From NCBI RefSeq assembly GCF_900155655.1, contig NZ_LT706987.1, forward strand, positions 1,195,871 through 1,259,870: a stretch of 64,000 nucleotides of DNA. Direction: 5' to 3'. The notes under the pieces are model-generated. The model ran no database searches, was not told where the DNA came from, and saw only the letters and a list, made by a program, of their open reading frames with translations. This DNA comes from Prevotella ihumii (GTDB lineage Bacteria > Bacteroidota > Bacteroidia > Bacteroidales > Bacteroidaceae). Each line of letters starts with the position of its first letter. Position 1 is the stretch's first letter. The position numbers and the translations under genes are program-made. Of this stretch, positions 44,307-52,872 are shown in pieces.

Positions 44307-44346
44307 AATAGCACGCTCTCTACAATGAAAATAGAAAGCGTGCTAT
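44307..44346. terminator. Bidirectional terminator between the YhcH gene and udk
   Basis: AATAGCACGCTCTCTA pairs with TAGAAAGCGTGCTATT, flanked by A-runs on the left and AT-rich DNA on the right. It serves converging transcripts. Confidence 0.8.
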
Positions 44347-44372
44347 TATAATAAGGTGAAAATTGGGACGTT

Positions 44373-45008
44373 TTACTTTCTCTCTATATTTGCTTCCAAT
44401 CCTTCTATGTATTTACAAATTATGCCAATTCCCTTTTCGTTCTGTCCACCTTGAGGGATAATAAGGTCGGCAAAACGCTTTGTGGGCTCGATAAATTGTT
44501 CGTGCATAGGCTTCAGCACTTCCAAATATCTGTCTACAACCATTGAAACGGTGCGTCCACGTTCCACTATATCACGTTCTATATTGCGAATAAGACGCTC
44601 GTCAGAGTCGCAGTCGACAAATATTTTCAAGTCCATAATGTCACGCAACTTTTTATTGAGCAGCGTCATAATGCCTTCGATGATGATAACGGGCTTAGGT
44701 TCAACGTGAATAGTTTCGGGTAATCGGTTGCAAATGAGATAACTATAAGTGGGTTGCTCTATGGCTATACCATTGCGAAGGTCGTTCACTTGCTTGGTCA
44801 ACAACTTCCAATCGAAAGCATCAGGGTGATCGAAGTTGATGGCACGGCGTTCCTCTTCGGTCATTTCCGTAGTATCGTTATAATACGAATCTAATGGCAC
44901 TACTGCTACTTGATGAGGTGGAAGCGCAGCAGCCACTTTCTTTACCACTGTAGTCTTGCCCGAGCCTGTTCCGCCCGCTATACCTATTATAGTTACCTTA
45001 TCGCTCAT
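44373..45008 (-). CDS. udk: Uridine kinase
   Basis: Phosphorylates uridine and cytidine to UMP and CMP in pyrimidine salvage. The P-loop GIAGGTGSGKTTVV, the substrate motif PLDSYYND, NFDHPDAFDW and QPTYSYL are complete, and the length of 211 residues is normal. It is last in a minus-strand run with the uracil-DNA glycosylase-like gene 31 bp upstream and the secreted nuclease before that, which fits use of nucleosides released from nucleic acid. Confidence 0.95.
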   Translation of the reverse strand: MSDKVTIIGIAGGTGSGKTTVVKKVAAALPPHQVAVVPLDSYYNDTTEMTEEERRAINFDHPDAFDWKLLTKQVNDLRNGIAIEQPTYSYLICNRLPETIHVEPKPVIIIEGIMTLLNKKLRDIMDLKIFVDCDSDERLIRNIERDIVERGRTVSMVVDRYLEVLKPMHEQFIEPTKRFADLIIPQGGQNEKGIGIICKYIEGLEANIERK

Positions 45009-45039
45009 TTGCTTGCTTTATTTGGGTTTGAAGAAGGTA

Positions 45040-45630
45040 TTAAACCTCGTCAATAATATTAATTTCGTGAAACATTTGCTTGTAGTATTCAGCCTTTTTC
45101 TCCACTTTCATTGGGTAAGCTCGGCTACTACTGGGTTGTCTATAAAGACGCAATACCCTACCTTCGAATTCGAACGTTGCATATTCGCCCATTTTAAGGT
45201 GGCGTGCATCTATGTTGTAATGGTCGGTAAAGACCTTAGTAGCCAATTGCCCTGCTGCTAATACAGCTTTGCAATGAGGCAAGGAGCGAAGCATACCATC
45301 TAAATCGGCAGGTTCTACTATTTCAAGGTCTTTATCTGAAGCCGTTCCCGTGGTACGACGGATACGCAAAGCTGTATCAAAGAGCGCTATACCTTTTTCT
45401 TTCAAGAAGGGCTTCAGCTTCTCTAAATGGTAAGTCTTGCGCTCTTGGTCTACAAAGTAAAACTTATCATTAAAGAAGATTAAACCAAAAATACGCCACA
45501 TATCGTTCGTAAAATTGGGATAATACCACTCCATAGACCATCGCTTTGGTGCTGGCGGAAACGTACCAAGCATCAACAGCTTGGCATTTTCAGGCAACCA
45601 AGGTTCGAAAGGATGGGTTTCTATCTCCAT
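45040..45630 (-). CDS. Uracil-DNA glycosylase-like protein
   Basis: A 196-residue protein of the uracil-DNA glycosylase superfamily, Mug/TDG-like side. The LLMLGTFPPAP strand-loop corresponds to the family's uracil-binding motif, and FWR-like NDMWRIFGLIF follows. The C-terminal loop RQPSSSRAYPM replaces the usual HPSP-type motif. Repair of uracil or mispaired bases is the family role, but the altered loop leaves activity open. It starts one base before the stop of the nuclease gene, so the genes are tightly coupled. Confidence 0.78.
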   Translation of the reverse strand: MEIETHPFEPWLPENAKLLMLGTFPPAPKRWSMEWYYPNFTNDMWRIFGLIFFNDKFYFVDQERKTYHLEKLKPFLKEKGIALFDTALRIRRTTGTASDKDLEIVEPADLDGMLRSLPHCKAVLAAGQLATKVFTDHYNIDARHLKMGEYATFEFEGRVLRLYRQPSSSRAYPMKVEKKAEYYKQMFHEINIIDEV

Positions 45631-46677
45631 TTATCGTTGTTCTTTAAGAAGATAGGTTACAACAGGAAGGTGGTCAGAGTAACCGTTGAGCCATACGCCA
45701 CCTGCTGTGGTACGCTTGGTATTGCCTTTGTATTTGCCCGACTCTTGGAAGAGGTAATCGCGACGGAATATCTCGTGTTTCCAATACTTCAAAGAAGAAA
45801 AATCCTTAGCACCATTCTTGTTCAATAAGTTTGGAGTCATTACGATTTGGTCGAACAAGTTCCACTTACCTTGATATTGCAATGTGCCTTGTCCATTTTT
45901 AACAAGTGTGTTGTACCAAGGGTTATACATATCGCCTTCGCCTACCTCGTCAATGTTTGCCTTTGCAGAAAGACATTTCACCATACTTGCATTGGTTGGG
46001 TCGTCGTTCATATCGCCCATTACAAAGACCTTAACAGAAGGGTCTTCACGAAGGAGCGAATCTTTAAGTGCCTTCACTTGCTTGCCACCCAATTCACGAT
46101 AGTAAGAACCTGCACCACGGCTTGGCCAGTGGCATACCACGATGGTAACGTGCTCGTTGGCTAAAGTTCCGCTTACGGTAAGGAAACCACGTGTGGCGTG
46201 CGACTTATCTTCTTCACGTTCGTAAACGTAAGGTACAAGTTTTGTATCACGTACGGTGAAAAGTTGAGGATTATAAAGCAAAGCGCAGTCGATGCCTCGC
46301 TTGTCTGGACCTTCTATGTGTACATACTTGTAACCACGAGCAGCAAGGGCGGGTTGTGCAACGAGGTCGTTCAAAACGTGGTCGTTTTCAACTTCTGCCA
46401 AGCCAATAACAGCACATCCAATATTAGGCAACACATCTGTACCCATCTCTGCCAATACACGTGACATATTCTTCAACTTGTTCTTATACTTCATTTCGTT
46501 CCACGTGTAAGAACCTGTTGGGGTAAACTCCTTATCGTTCTTACCTTCATCGTGGGTGTAATCGAACAAGTTTTCTTGATTGTAAAAGCCTACTGCATAA
46601 GCAGAATACTTCTTTTGAGCAGACAAAGCGTTGCTAAAAAGCAAGGCTGTAAAGAGAAAAAAAAGATACTTTTTCAT
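45631..46677 (-). CDS. Secreted endonuclease/exonuclease/phosphatase-family protein
   Basis: About 348 residues from the ATG at 46677, where the signal peptide MKKYLFFLFTALLFSNALSA starts; the frame extends 45 bp upstream without conserved sequence. EEP-fold motifs are YNQENLFDY, IGLAEVEN (metal Glu), RGIDCALLY, the HWPSR catalytic His, GDMNDDP and the C-terminal SDHLPV. This set favours a DNase/nuclease-type member over phosphoinositide phosphatases. It is exported and divergent from a TonB-dependent receptor operon, suggesting digestion of extracellular nucleic acid. Confidence 0.88.
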   Translation of the reverse strand: MKKYLFFLFTALLFSNALSAQKKYSAYAVGFYNQENLFDYTHDEGKNDKEFTPTGSYTWNEMKYKNKLKNMSRVLAEMGTDVLPNIGCAVIGLAEVENDHVLNDLVAQPALAARGYKYVHIEGPDKRGIDCALLYNPQLFTVRDTKLVPYVYEREEDKSHATRGFLTVSGTLANEHVTIVVCHWPSRGAGSYYRELGGKQVKALKDSLLREDPSVKVFVMGDMNDDPTNASMVKCLSAKANIDEVGEGDMYNPWYNTLVKNGQGTLQYQGKWNLFDQIVMTPNLLNKNGAKDFSSLKYWKHEIFRRDYLFQESGKYKGNTKRTTAGGVWLNGYSDHLPVVTYLLKEQR

Positions 46678-46757
46678 TATAGTTTTTTGTTTATTATTAT
46701 CCAGTTTTTTACCGTTAGTCACACTTTCCTAAAGCTTATAGATAAGTTATGATGGTG

Positions 46758-46765
46758 CAAATATC
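46758..46765 (-). promoter_or_regulatory. Possible -7 element of the nuclease-udk operon
   Basis: GATATTTG followed by CACC on the minus strand; one mismatch to TAnnTTTG. It lies about 80 bp upstream of the nuclease start and about 85 bp from the divergent receptor promoter. Confidence 0.4.
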
Positions 46766-46841
46766 GTGAAATAATCCGAAAATAAAGCAAGATTAATGAA
46801 ATTTATATCAATAAAAACTTTCTTTATTGAAATATATTTCG

Positions 46842-46849
46842 TTACTTTG
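46842..46849 (+). promoter_or_regulatory. -7 promoter element of the TonB-dependent receptor operon
   Basis: TTACTTTG followed by CA, one base from TAnnTTTG and a common variant in Bacteroidota. It lies 37 bp before the start at 46887. Confidence 0.5.
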
Positions 46850-46886
46850 CATTTATAAAGTGTAATTTAATATTAAATTTTTAACT

Positions 46887-49466
46887 ATGCAGAATAAGCT
46901 GAAACTTGCTGTCTTAGCACTTTGTAGTTCTACAATGGTTATTGCGCAGAACACAAACACAGAGACAAAGCAGCAGGAACAAACGCCTAACGTGATAGAC
47001 GAATCTGCCTTCACTATCACTGAGGCACAGTTAGGAGAGGATAACGACAGAAGTACAAATGTTACAATCCTAAATGCAAATAGCAATGTGTATGTCTCAT
47101 CGGTAGGCTATCTCTATTCGCCTATGCGATACCGCTATCGTGCGTATAACGGGAAATATAACGAAGTTTATATTAATGGTGCGCCTGTAAACGATATGGA
47201 AAGCGGACAGTTTCGTTATTCGCTTGTAGGTGGATTGAACCAACAGACACGTAACGTAGACTTTGCTTTGCCTTTCGAGAACAACAACTTCTCTATGACA
47301 GGTATGGCTGGAAGTGGTAATTTCGACTTCCGCGCAGGTTCAATGCCTGGTGGACATCGCATCACACTTTCAGGTACAAATCGCAACTACACCATTCGTG
47401 GTATGTACACATACGGCAGTGGATTTAACAACAAAGGTTGGGCATTTGCAGCAAACCTAACTTACCGTTGGGCAAATCGTGGTTACGCTGAAGGAACATT
47501 CTACAATGCCTTGTCTTACTTCTTTGGTGTACAGAAGAAATGGAACAACGGACACTCGTTAAGCCTTTCTACTTGGGGTAACCCAACCGAGCGCTCATCG
47601 CAAGGAGCAAGTACCGATGAGGCTTATTGGTTGGCTAACGACCGCTATTACAATCCTTATTGGGGCTTTCAGAATGGTCATAAGCGCAACAGCCGTGTAG
47701 TAAACGACTTTGCTCCTGCAGCTATTATGACTTGGGATTGGGACATTAACAAGAAATTGAAGCTGACAACATCTCTATTTGGTAAATACTCTAAGTACAA
47801 GAGCACCAAGTTGAACTACAACAACAGCGATAATCCACAGCCAGACTATTGGAAGAATCTTCCAAGTAGCTATTATGATGTATGGAACGAAAACAATACT
47901 CGTTATCGCACAGCACAGGCTTTTGCTGATTGGAATACGGCTGTTCAGTGGTGGGGAAACAAGGAAAATCGCCAAATACAATGGGATAAGCTCTACTATG
48001 CGAACCGTCAAGCGGCTGCACAAGGTATGGATGCGCTCTACTATGTTCAGGCTAAGCACAATGATAACACCACTATAACATTGTCTTCAGCCCTTACCAA
48101 TCATATTGACAAGAACAAGTTGTTCAACGTAGGCTTTATGCTTGGACAAAACTTTGGTCGCCATTATCAAACTATGGAAGACCTCTTGGGTGCAAAGAGT
48201 TTCCATAACATTAACACATACGCTATTGGTACATACGCTGCAAATGATCCTCGTATTCAGTACGACTTGAACACAATGGGCACACAAGGTTTAGGGGCAT
48301 TGGTTTACGAAGGCGATAAGTTTGGTTTCGACTACAATTTGAATGTGCGTAATGCTAAAGTTTGGGCTAACTATGCTGAAACTTTCGGTAACCTACATTA
48401 TATGTTTGCTGCCAAATTGGGTTACGACAATATGTACAGACACGGACATATGCGCAATGGTATGTTTGCAGACAACTCGTTTGGCAAGAGCCGCCACGCT
48501 GACTTCATTAGCGGTGGAGCTAAGTTTAATGGAACTATTACACTCGGAGGTGGCAATGTGGTTGCGCTTGGCTTAGGCTATGAGCATCGTGCACCACAGG
48601 TAAGCAATGCGTTTGTTTCACCTGAAATGAACAACGACTTCATTCAAAACTTGCGTAATGAACGTATCTTCTCAAGCCAACTTAGCTACCAATACTCAGG
48701 AAGTTGGCTTCGTGCAAACCTTAGCGCATACTACAATCATCTCACACACGTAACCGAATGGCAAAATTTCTACTTCGATGACGCCAACTCGTTTACTTAT
48801 TTGAGTATGACCAATATGAAAAAAGACTACTATGGTGTAGAATTGGGTCTTGATTTCAAGATTACAAGTTTCCTCAACTTCAAGGCTTTGGGTACTTGGA
48901 CAGAAGCTAAGAACATCAATAACGCCGACGCTGTATATATGAATTCTACAAAGAGTACATTTACAAAAGAGGTTGTTTACAATGAAGGAATGCACGAAAG
49001 TGGTACACCACTCTCAGCTTATAGCGGTATTTTAAGCTTCCATCAAAGCGGTTGGTTTATTGATTTGAGCGGAAACTATTACGACAGAATTTATCTCTCA
49101 TATGCTCCAAGTCTCCGTTATGGCAGCACTTTGAAGACAATGGGTACAAAGTTTGGCGGTATAGACGCTGAAGGCAACTACACTCCATATGCACAAAGCG
49201 AAGGCAAAGGTGGCTTTATGCTTGACGCTTCTATCGGTAAGAACATTTACTTGAAACGTGGTAGCCTTTCTATCAACTTGATGTTGACCAACGTACTCAA
49301 CAACCGTAACATCGTTACAGGTGGATACGAGCAAAGCCGAAGCAGCTACACTGTGAACTCAAGAACAGGTGAAGCGTCTGCACGCTCTTACGACTTCTAT
49401 CGCAATCCTAAGAAGTACTATGCAAACGGCATCAATGGTATGCTCAATGTAGCTTATAAATTCTAA
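46887..49466 (+). CDS. TonB-dependent outer-membrane receptor
   Basis: An 859-residue beta-barrel receptor. A signal peptide (MQNKLKLAVLALCSSTMVIAQ) is followed by a plug-type segment with YNEVYINGAPVNDMESG and then a long run of alternating aromatic beta strands ending in NVAYKF, the C-terminal Phe typical of outer-membrane barrels. It lacks the N-terminal carboxypeptidase-regulatory-like domain found in SusC proteins, and no clear TonB box was found. The partners downstream are lipoproteins rather than a SusD. The substrate is unknown; the divergent nuclease operon suggests nucleic-acid-derived ligands. Confidence 0.9.
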   Translation: MQNKLKLAVLALCSSTMVIAQNTNTETKQQEQTPNVIDESAFTITEAQLGEDNDRSTNVTILNANSNVYVSSVGYLYSPMRYRYRAYNGKYNEVYINGAPVNDMESGQFRYSLVGGLNQQTRNVDFALPFENNNFSMTGMAGSGNFDFRAGSMPGGHRITLSGTNRNYTIRGMYTYGSGFNNKGWAFAANLTYRWANRGYAEGTFYNALSYFFGVQKKWNNGHSLSLSTWGNPTERSSQGASTDEAYWLANDRYYNPYWGFQNGHKRNSRVVNDFAPAAIMTWDWDINKKLKLTTSLFGKYSKYKSTKLNYNNSDNPQPDYWKNLPSSYYDVWNENNTRYRTAQAFADWNTAVQWWGNKENRQIQWDKLYYANRQAAAQGMDALYYVQAKHNDNTTITLSSALTNHIDKNKLFNVGFMLGQNFGRHYQTMEDLLGAKSFHNINTYAIGTYAANDPRIQYDLNTMGTQGLGALVYEGDKFGFDYNLNVRNAKVWANYAETFGNLHYMFAAKLGYDNMYRHGHMRNGMFADNSFGKSRHADFISGGAKFNGTITLGGGNVVALGLGYEHRAPQVSNAFVSPEMNNDFIQNLRNERIFSSQLSYQYSGSWLRANLSAYYNHLTHVTEWQNFYFDDANSFTYLSMTNMKKDYYGVELGLDFKITSFLNFKALGTWTEAKNINNADAVYMNSTKSTFTKEVVYNEGMHESGTPLSAYSGILSFHQSGWFIDLSGNYYDRIYLSYAPSLRYGSTLKTMGTKFGGIDAEGNYTPYAQSEGKGGFMLDASIGKNIYLKRGSLSINLMLTNVLNNRNIVTGGYEQSRSSYTVNSRTGEASARSYDFYRNPKKYYANGINGMLNVAYKF

Positions 49467-49482
49467 ATCACGTACACAAAAT

Positions 49483-50721
49483 ATGAAGAATTTAAAATAT
49501 ATAATGATGGCAACCATCTGCGCCCTCTTTGCTTCGTGTATGGGCGACAGATATGCAGGAACTGACGAAAACGAGCCTGCGCCATACGGAAATAACAATT
49601 TAAAGGAAGAGAACGTCATCACGATAGCAGAGCTTAAAGACAAGTTTGCAACCGTTATCAACACCGATTATCGTAATGGTGTAAGCTATAAGCAAGTTAC
49701 AGAAGACTTAAAGATAAAGGGTGTTGTAACCAGCTCAGATGTACAAGGCAATATCTATAATGAAATTGCTATACAGGACAAGACTGCTGCTATCATCATC
49801 TCGGTAGCACAAGGCGGTCTTTATGGTTATCTTCCTGTGGGCACAGAAATCCTTGTAGACCTAAAAGATCTCTATGTTGGGAACTATGGTTTACAAGCTC
49901 AGATAGGTGTACCATCGCAAAGTGCTAAGGGATCGACTTCGATTGGACGTATCAGCCGTGCAACTTGGGAAAAGCATTTCAAGATACTTTCATCAGGACA
50001 CGCTGTTGAACCACAAGAGTTTGCAGTAGGTTCTACTCCTACAACTTGGGATTTAAGAAAAGATTGTGGCAAGTTGGGTATCATCAGAAACGTAACTTTT
50101 AAATCAAGTTCTAAGCCTGTTAATGGTACATTTGCAGATGCTTCAGGCAGCGCAGGTTCAATAGAATGGACCTTAGAAGAACAAGATGGCAGAAAGGTAG
50201 TAGTTTATAACAGCAATTTTGCCGACTTCGCAAATGCAAAAGTTCCAACAGGAAAGGTTGATATTATAGGTATTGTAAAGCGTTTCAACAACAAATGGGA
50301 ATTTATTATCCGTACATTGGACGATGTAAAACCAGCCGTAAAGGCTAACCCTCTCGAAGGATTAGCAGGCACAGGCGAAGGAACACAAACCTCTCCATTT
50401 GATGTAACACGTGCATTGAGCCTTATCAACTCTGGCAAGGCTGATGGTGTAACAGAATACTATATAAAAGGCATCATCTCACAAATTGATGAAGTAGATG
50501 AAACTGGCAAGTACGGCAATGCTACTTATTACATCTCTGATAATGGCAAGACCGACAACCAGCTCCAAGTGTTCCGTGGTTACTATCTCAATGGCGACCA
50601 TTTCACATCAAGAAGTCAGCTTGCTGAAGGAAAGAAAGTACTTATCGTGGGCAAACTCAAGCTCTATAATAACACTAATCCTGAAGTAGACAAGGGCAGC
50701 AAGATTATTACAATCAATTAA
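49483..50721 (+). CDS. DUF5689/DUF6359 lipoprotein
   Basis: A 412-residue lipoprotein with lipobox LFASC at the end of the signal peptide. Residues 45-280 resemble the OB-fold-containing DUF5689 region (KIKGVVTSSDVQGN, IIISVAQGGLYGYLPVG). Residues 295-412 are one DUF6359-type module: GTGEGTQTSPFDV, YYIKGIISQID, YGNATYYISDNG, FRGYYLNGDHFT, then KVLIVGKL. The OB-like fold suggests binding of nucleic acid or oligosaccharide at the cell surface. It is 16 bp downstream of the receptor gene, so cotranscribed. Confidence 0.82.
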   Translation: MKNLKYIMMATICALFASCMGDRYAGTDENEPAPYGNNNLKEENVITIAELKDKFATVINTDYRNGVSYKQVTEDLKIKGVVTSSDVQGNIYNEIAIQDKTAAIIISVAQGGLYGYLPVGTEILVDLKDLYVGNYGLQAQIGVPSQSAKGSTSIGRISRATWEKHFKILSSGHAVEPQEFAVGSTPTTWDLRKDCGKLGIIRNVTFKSSSKPVNGTFADASGSAGSIEWTLEEQDGRKVVVYNSNFADFANAKVPTGKVDIIGIVKRFNNKWEFIIRTLDDVKPAVKANPLEGLAGTGEGTQTSPFDVTRALSLINSGKADGVTEYYIKGIISQIDEVDETGKYGNATYYISDNGKTDNQLQVFRGYYLNGDHFTSRSQLAEGKKVLIVGKLKLYNNTNPEVDKGSKIITIN

Positions 50722-50746
50722 TAACGAAAACTAAGAATAAACAGAT

Positions 50747-52123
50747 ATGAAGAAATTAATCAATTCAATATTTGTATTGGCAGTAGCAATATTCGGCTTT
50801 ACAAGCTGTGAAGATGTACCAATGCCATACAATATGACCTTCGACGAGAATGGTAACAAGAGTAAAACACCCGACCTTATCGCAACAGGTACAGGTACGA
50901 AGGAAGACCCGTTTAACGTTGTAGCTGCACAAAACTATATTGCTAAAGGCGGTGATGCTACCAAAGAGGTATATGTAAAAGGTAAGTTTGTAAGCCTCAA
51001 GGAAATTGAGACTGCAACTTACGGCAACGCAAGCTATTACATTTCAGACGATGGCAAACCATCTAACCAGTTCCTTATCTATCGTGGTTACTTCTTGGGA
51101 GGCGAGAAATTCAAATCGAACGATCAACTTAAAGCAGGCGACGACCTCATCGTTTGTGGTAAGCTCATCAACTTTAATGGCACCAAGGAGATGGAGAAGA
51201 GCAATTACATCTACTCACTCAATGGTACAACTAAGGAGAAAGGTGGCAGCACAAGTGGTGGAACATCTACTGTAGCTCCAACAGGTGAAGGCACAGCAAC
51301 ATCGCCTTACAACGTAGCTAAGGCACAAGAAACCATCAAGACAGCAACCTTACCAACTGCAGAAGTATATGTTTCGGGTATCATCTCTGAAATCAAGAGC
51401 GTAGAAACAGAAAAATATGGTAGCGCAGAATACTACATTTCTGACGATGGCACAACCAACGGACAACTTTACGTATTCCACGGTAAATACTTAAACGGTA
51501 AAAAGTTTACATCAGCCGACCAAATCAAAAAAGGCGACAAGGTTATTGTAAAGGGTAAGTTGGACAACTATCAAGGCAAGTCTCCACAGATAGCATACGG
51601 CGCACTCGTTAGCATCAATAGCAATGGTGGTGGCACAGTTGCTCCTTCAAACGTAGGTCTTAACGTAACCTTCGATAAGAATATGGCAAACTTTACCATC
51701 GTCAACACCCAAGCCCTCCCAGCAGGTCTCGACCACGTATGGTACCACGATGCCAAGAACAAGCAAATGAAAGCTTCGGCATTCATCAAGCCTAACAATT
51801 TTGAAGCACACAGCCGCATCCTTTCACCTGTATTCAGCTTGAAGGGTTTGACTACAGCTACACTTACTTTCAACAATACTGTAAACTATCTCAAGACCTT
51901 GGCTTACACAGATGCGATTAAGGTTTTTGCATCAACCGATGCTACCAATTGGAAAGAACTTACCATCAATAACAAGGCAGCAGGTACAAACTGGACTTTT
52001 GTTGACTCAACTTGCGACTTGAAAGAATTTGCAGGTCAAGACAAAGTTTATCTTGCTTTCGAATACAATAGCACCTCGGCAGTAGCTCCAACTTGGGAGA
52101 TTAAGAACGTTATTGTAAAGTAA
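50747..52123 (+). CDS. Lipoprotein with two DUF6359 modules and a C-terminal beta domain
   Basis: A 458-residue lipoprotein (lipobox FTSC). Two tandem modules homologous to the C-terminal one of the previous gene run from about residue 45 to 165 and 180 to 295 (GTGTKEDPFNV / GEGTATSPYNV, then YGNASYYISDDG / YGSAEYYISDDG). The last 160 residues (VTFDKNMANFTIVN, FSLKGLTTATLTFNN) look like a beta-sandwich choice-of-anchor/DUF5017-type domain. It is third in the receptor operon. A surface-exposed binding function is inferred. Confidence 0.82.
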   Translation: MKKLINSIFVLAVAIFGFTSCEDVPMPYNMTFDENGNKSKTPDLIATGTGTKEDPFNVVAAQNYIAKGGDATKEVYVKGKFVSLKEIETATYGNASYYISDDGKPSNQFLIYRGYFLGGEKFKSNDQLKAGDDLIVCGKLINFNGTKEMEKSNYIYSLNGTTKEKGGSTSGGTSTVAPTGEGTATSPYNVAKAQETIKTATLPTAEVYVSGIISEIKSVETEKYGSAEYYISDDGTTNGQLYVFHGKYLNGKKFTSADQIKKGDKVIVKGKLDNYQGKSPQIAYGALVSINSNGGGTVAPSNVGLNVTFDKNMANFTIVNTQALPAGLDHVWYHDAKNKQMKASAFIKPNNFEAHSRILSPVFSLKGLTTATLTFNNTVNYLKTLAYTDAIKVFASTDATNWKELTINNKAAGTNWTFVDSTCDLKEFAGQDKVYLAFEYNSTSAVAPTWEIKNVIVK

Positions 52124-52144
52124 AAAACTAACGTAAATATTTGG

Positions 52145-52178
52145 CAGGGTGCAGAATTATTCGTAATTTTGCACCCTG
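52145..52178 (+). promoter_or_regulatory. Palindrome overlapping the L31B promoter
   Basis: CAGGGTGCAGAATT and AATTTTGCACCCTG form a 14-bp inverted repeat (one G-T pair) around ATTCGT. The right arm contains TAATTTTG (52164-52171), an exact TAnnTTTG -7 match. It may be an operator, or the terminator of the preceding operon fused to a promoter; there is no T-run after it. Confidence 0.55.
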
Positions 52179-52263
52179 TTGGTAGGTATCTCTTAGGGTA
52201 TTATACATAGGAGACACAACAAAAACGATATTTTAAATATTAACAAACATACAATTAAGTAAA

Positions 52264-52515
52264 ATGAAACAAGGTATTCATCCAGAAAACTATCGCCCCG
52301 TCGTATTCAAAGATATGTCCAACGGCGATATGTTCCTTTCACAGTCTACTTGCAAAACTAACGACACAGTAGAGTTTGAAGGCGAAACTTACCCAGTGGT
52401 AAAAGTCGAAATCTCAAGCACCTCTCACCCATTCTATACAGGTAAGAGCAAGCTTGTGGATACAGCAGGTCGTGTTGACCGCTTCATGAACCGTTACGGT
52501 AAGTTGAAGAAGTAA
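52264..52515 (+). CDS. rpmE2: Ribosomal protein L31, type B (zinc-free form)
   Basis: An 83-residue 50S ribosomal protein. It starts [17 protein letters not shown] and contains [38 protein letters not shown] in its C-terminal half, the type B pattern. It lacks the CxxC zinc ribbon and has a single Cys. In many bacteria the zinc-free form is made under zinc limitation; a palindrome overlapping the promoter here may reflect control, but that is unproven. It has its own promoter and terminator. Confidence 0.95.
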   Translation: MKQGIHPENYRPVVFKDMSNGDMFLSQSTCKTNDTVEFEGETYPVVKVEISSTSHPFYTGKSKLVDTAGRVDRFMNRYGKLKK

Positions 52516-52538
52516 AGACGATATACCCACAACATCAT

Positions 52539-52585
52539 AAAGTGCGGTCAAGCGTAGTTGCATATGCGCTTGTCCGCACTTTTTT
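52539..52585 (+). terminator. Intrinsic terminator of L31B
   Basis: AAAGTGCGGTCAAGCG pairs with CGCTTGTCCGCACTTT (one mismatch) and is followed by a T-run. Confidence 0.88.
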
Positions 52586-52664
52586 CATATAGCCAAAAGA
52601 CTGCCTTTGGGGCAGAAAGACTAAATAACAACAACCCAAACGTGATTGTTGTCTATTCATTAAA

Positions 52665-52856
52665 CCCAAATCGGTCATTAGCCCGCAAAGGCTTTTAAAA
52701 GCGTTTAGATGTTATGCTTTTCTTCGTCTTTGCACCTTATTTTGGTTCTTTTCGTTTGTTTTTCAGTTGTTTAGCTCGCTAAACGTCTTCAAAAACAACC
52801 AAAAATAGCTCAAAATAAGCGCGCAAATCTCGAAGAAGTCTAACGACCGATTTGGG
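52665..52856 (-). mobile_element. MITE-like element, copy 2 (inverted)
   Basis: 192 bp, inverted relative to copies 1 and 3, flanked on both sides by TTAAA (52660-52664 and 52857-52861). Its right end is only 16 bp before the ATG of the nuclease lipoprotein gene, so that gene must use a promoter inside or beyond the element. Confidence 0.8.
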
Positions 52857-52872
52857 TTAAAATCAGGATAAT

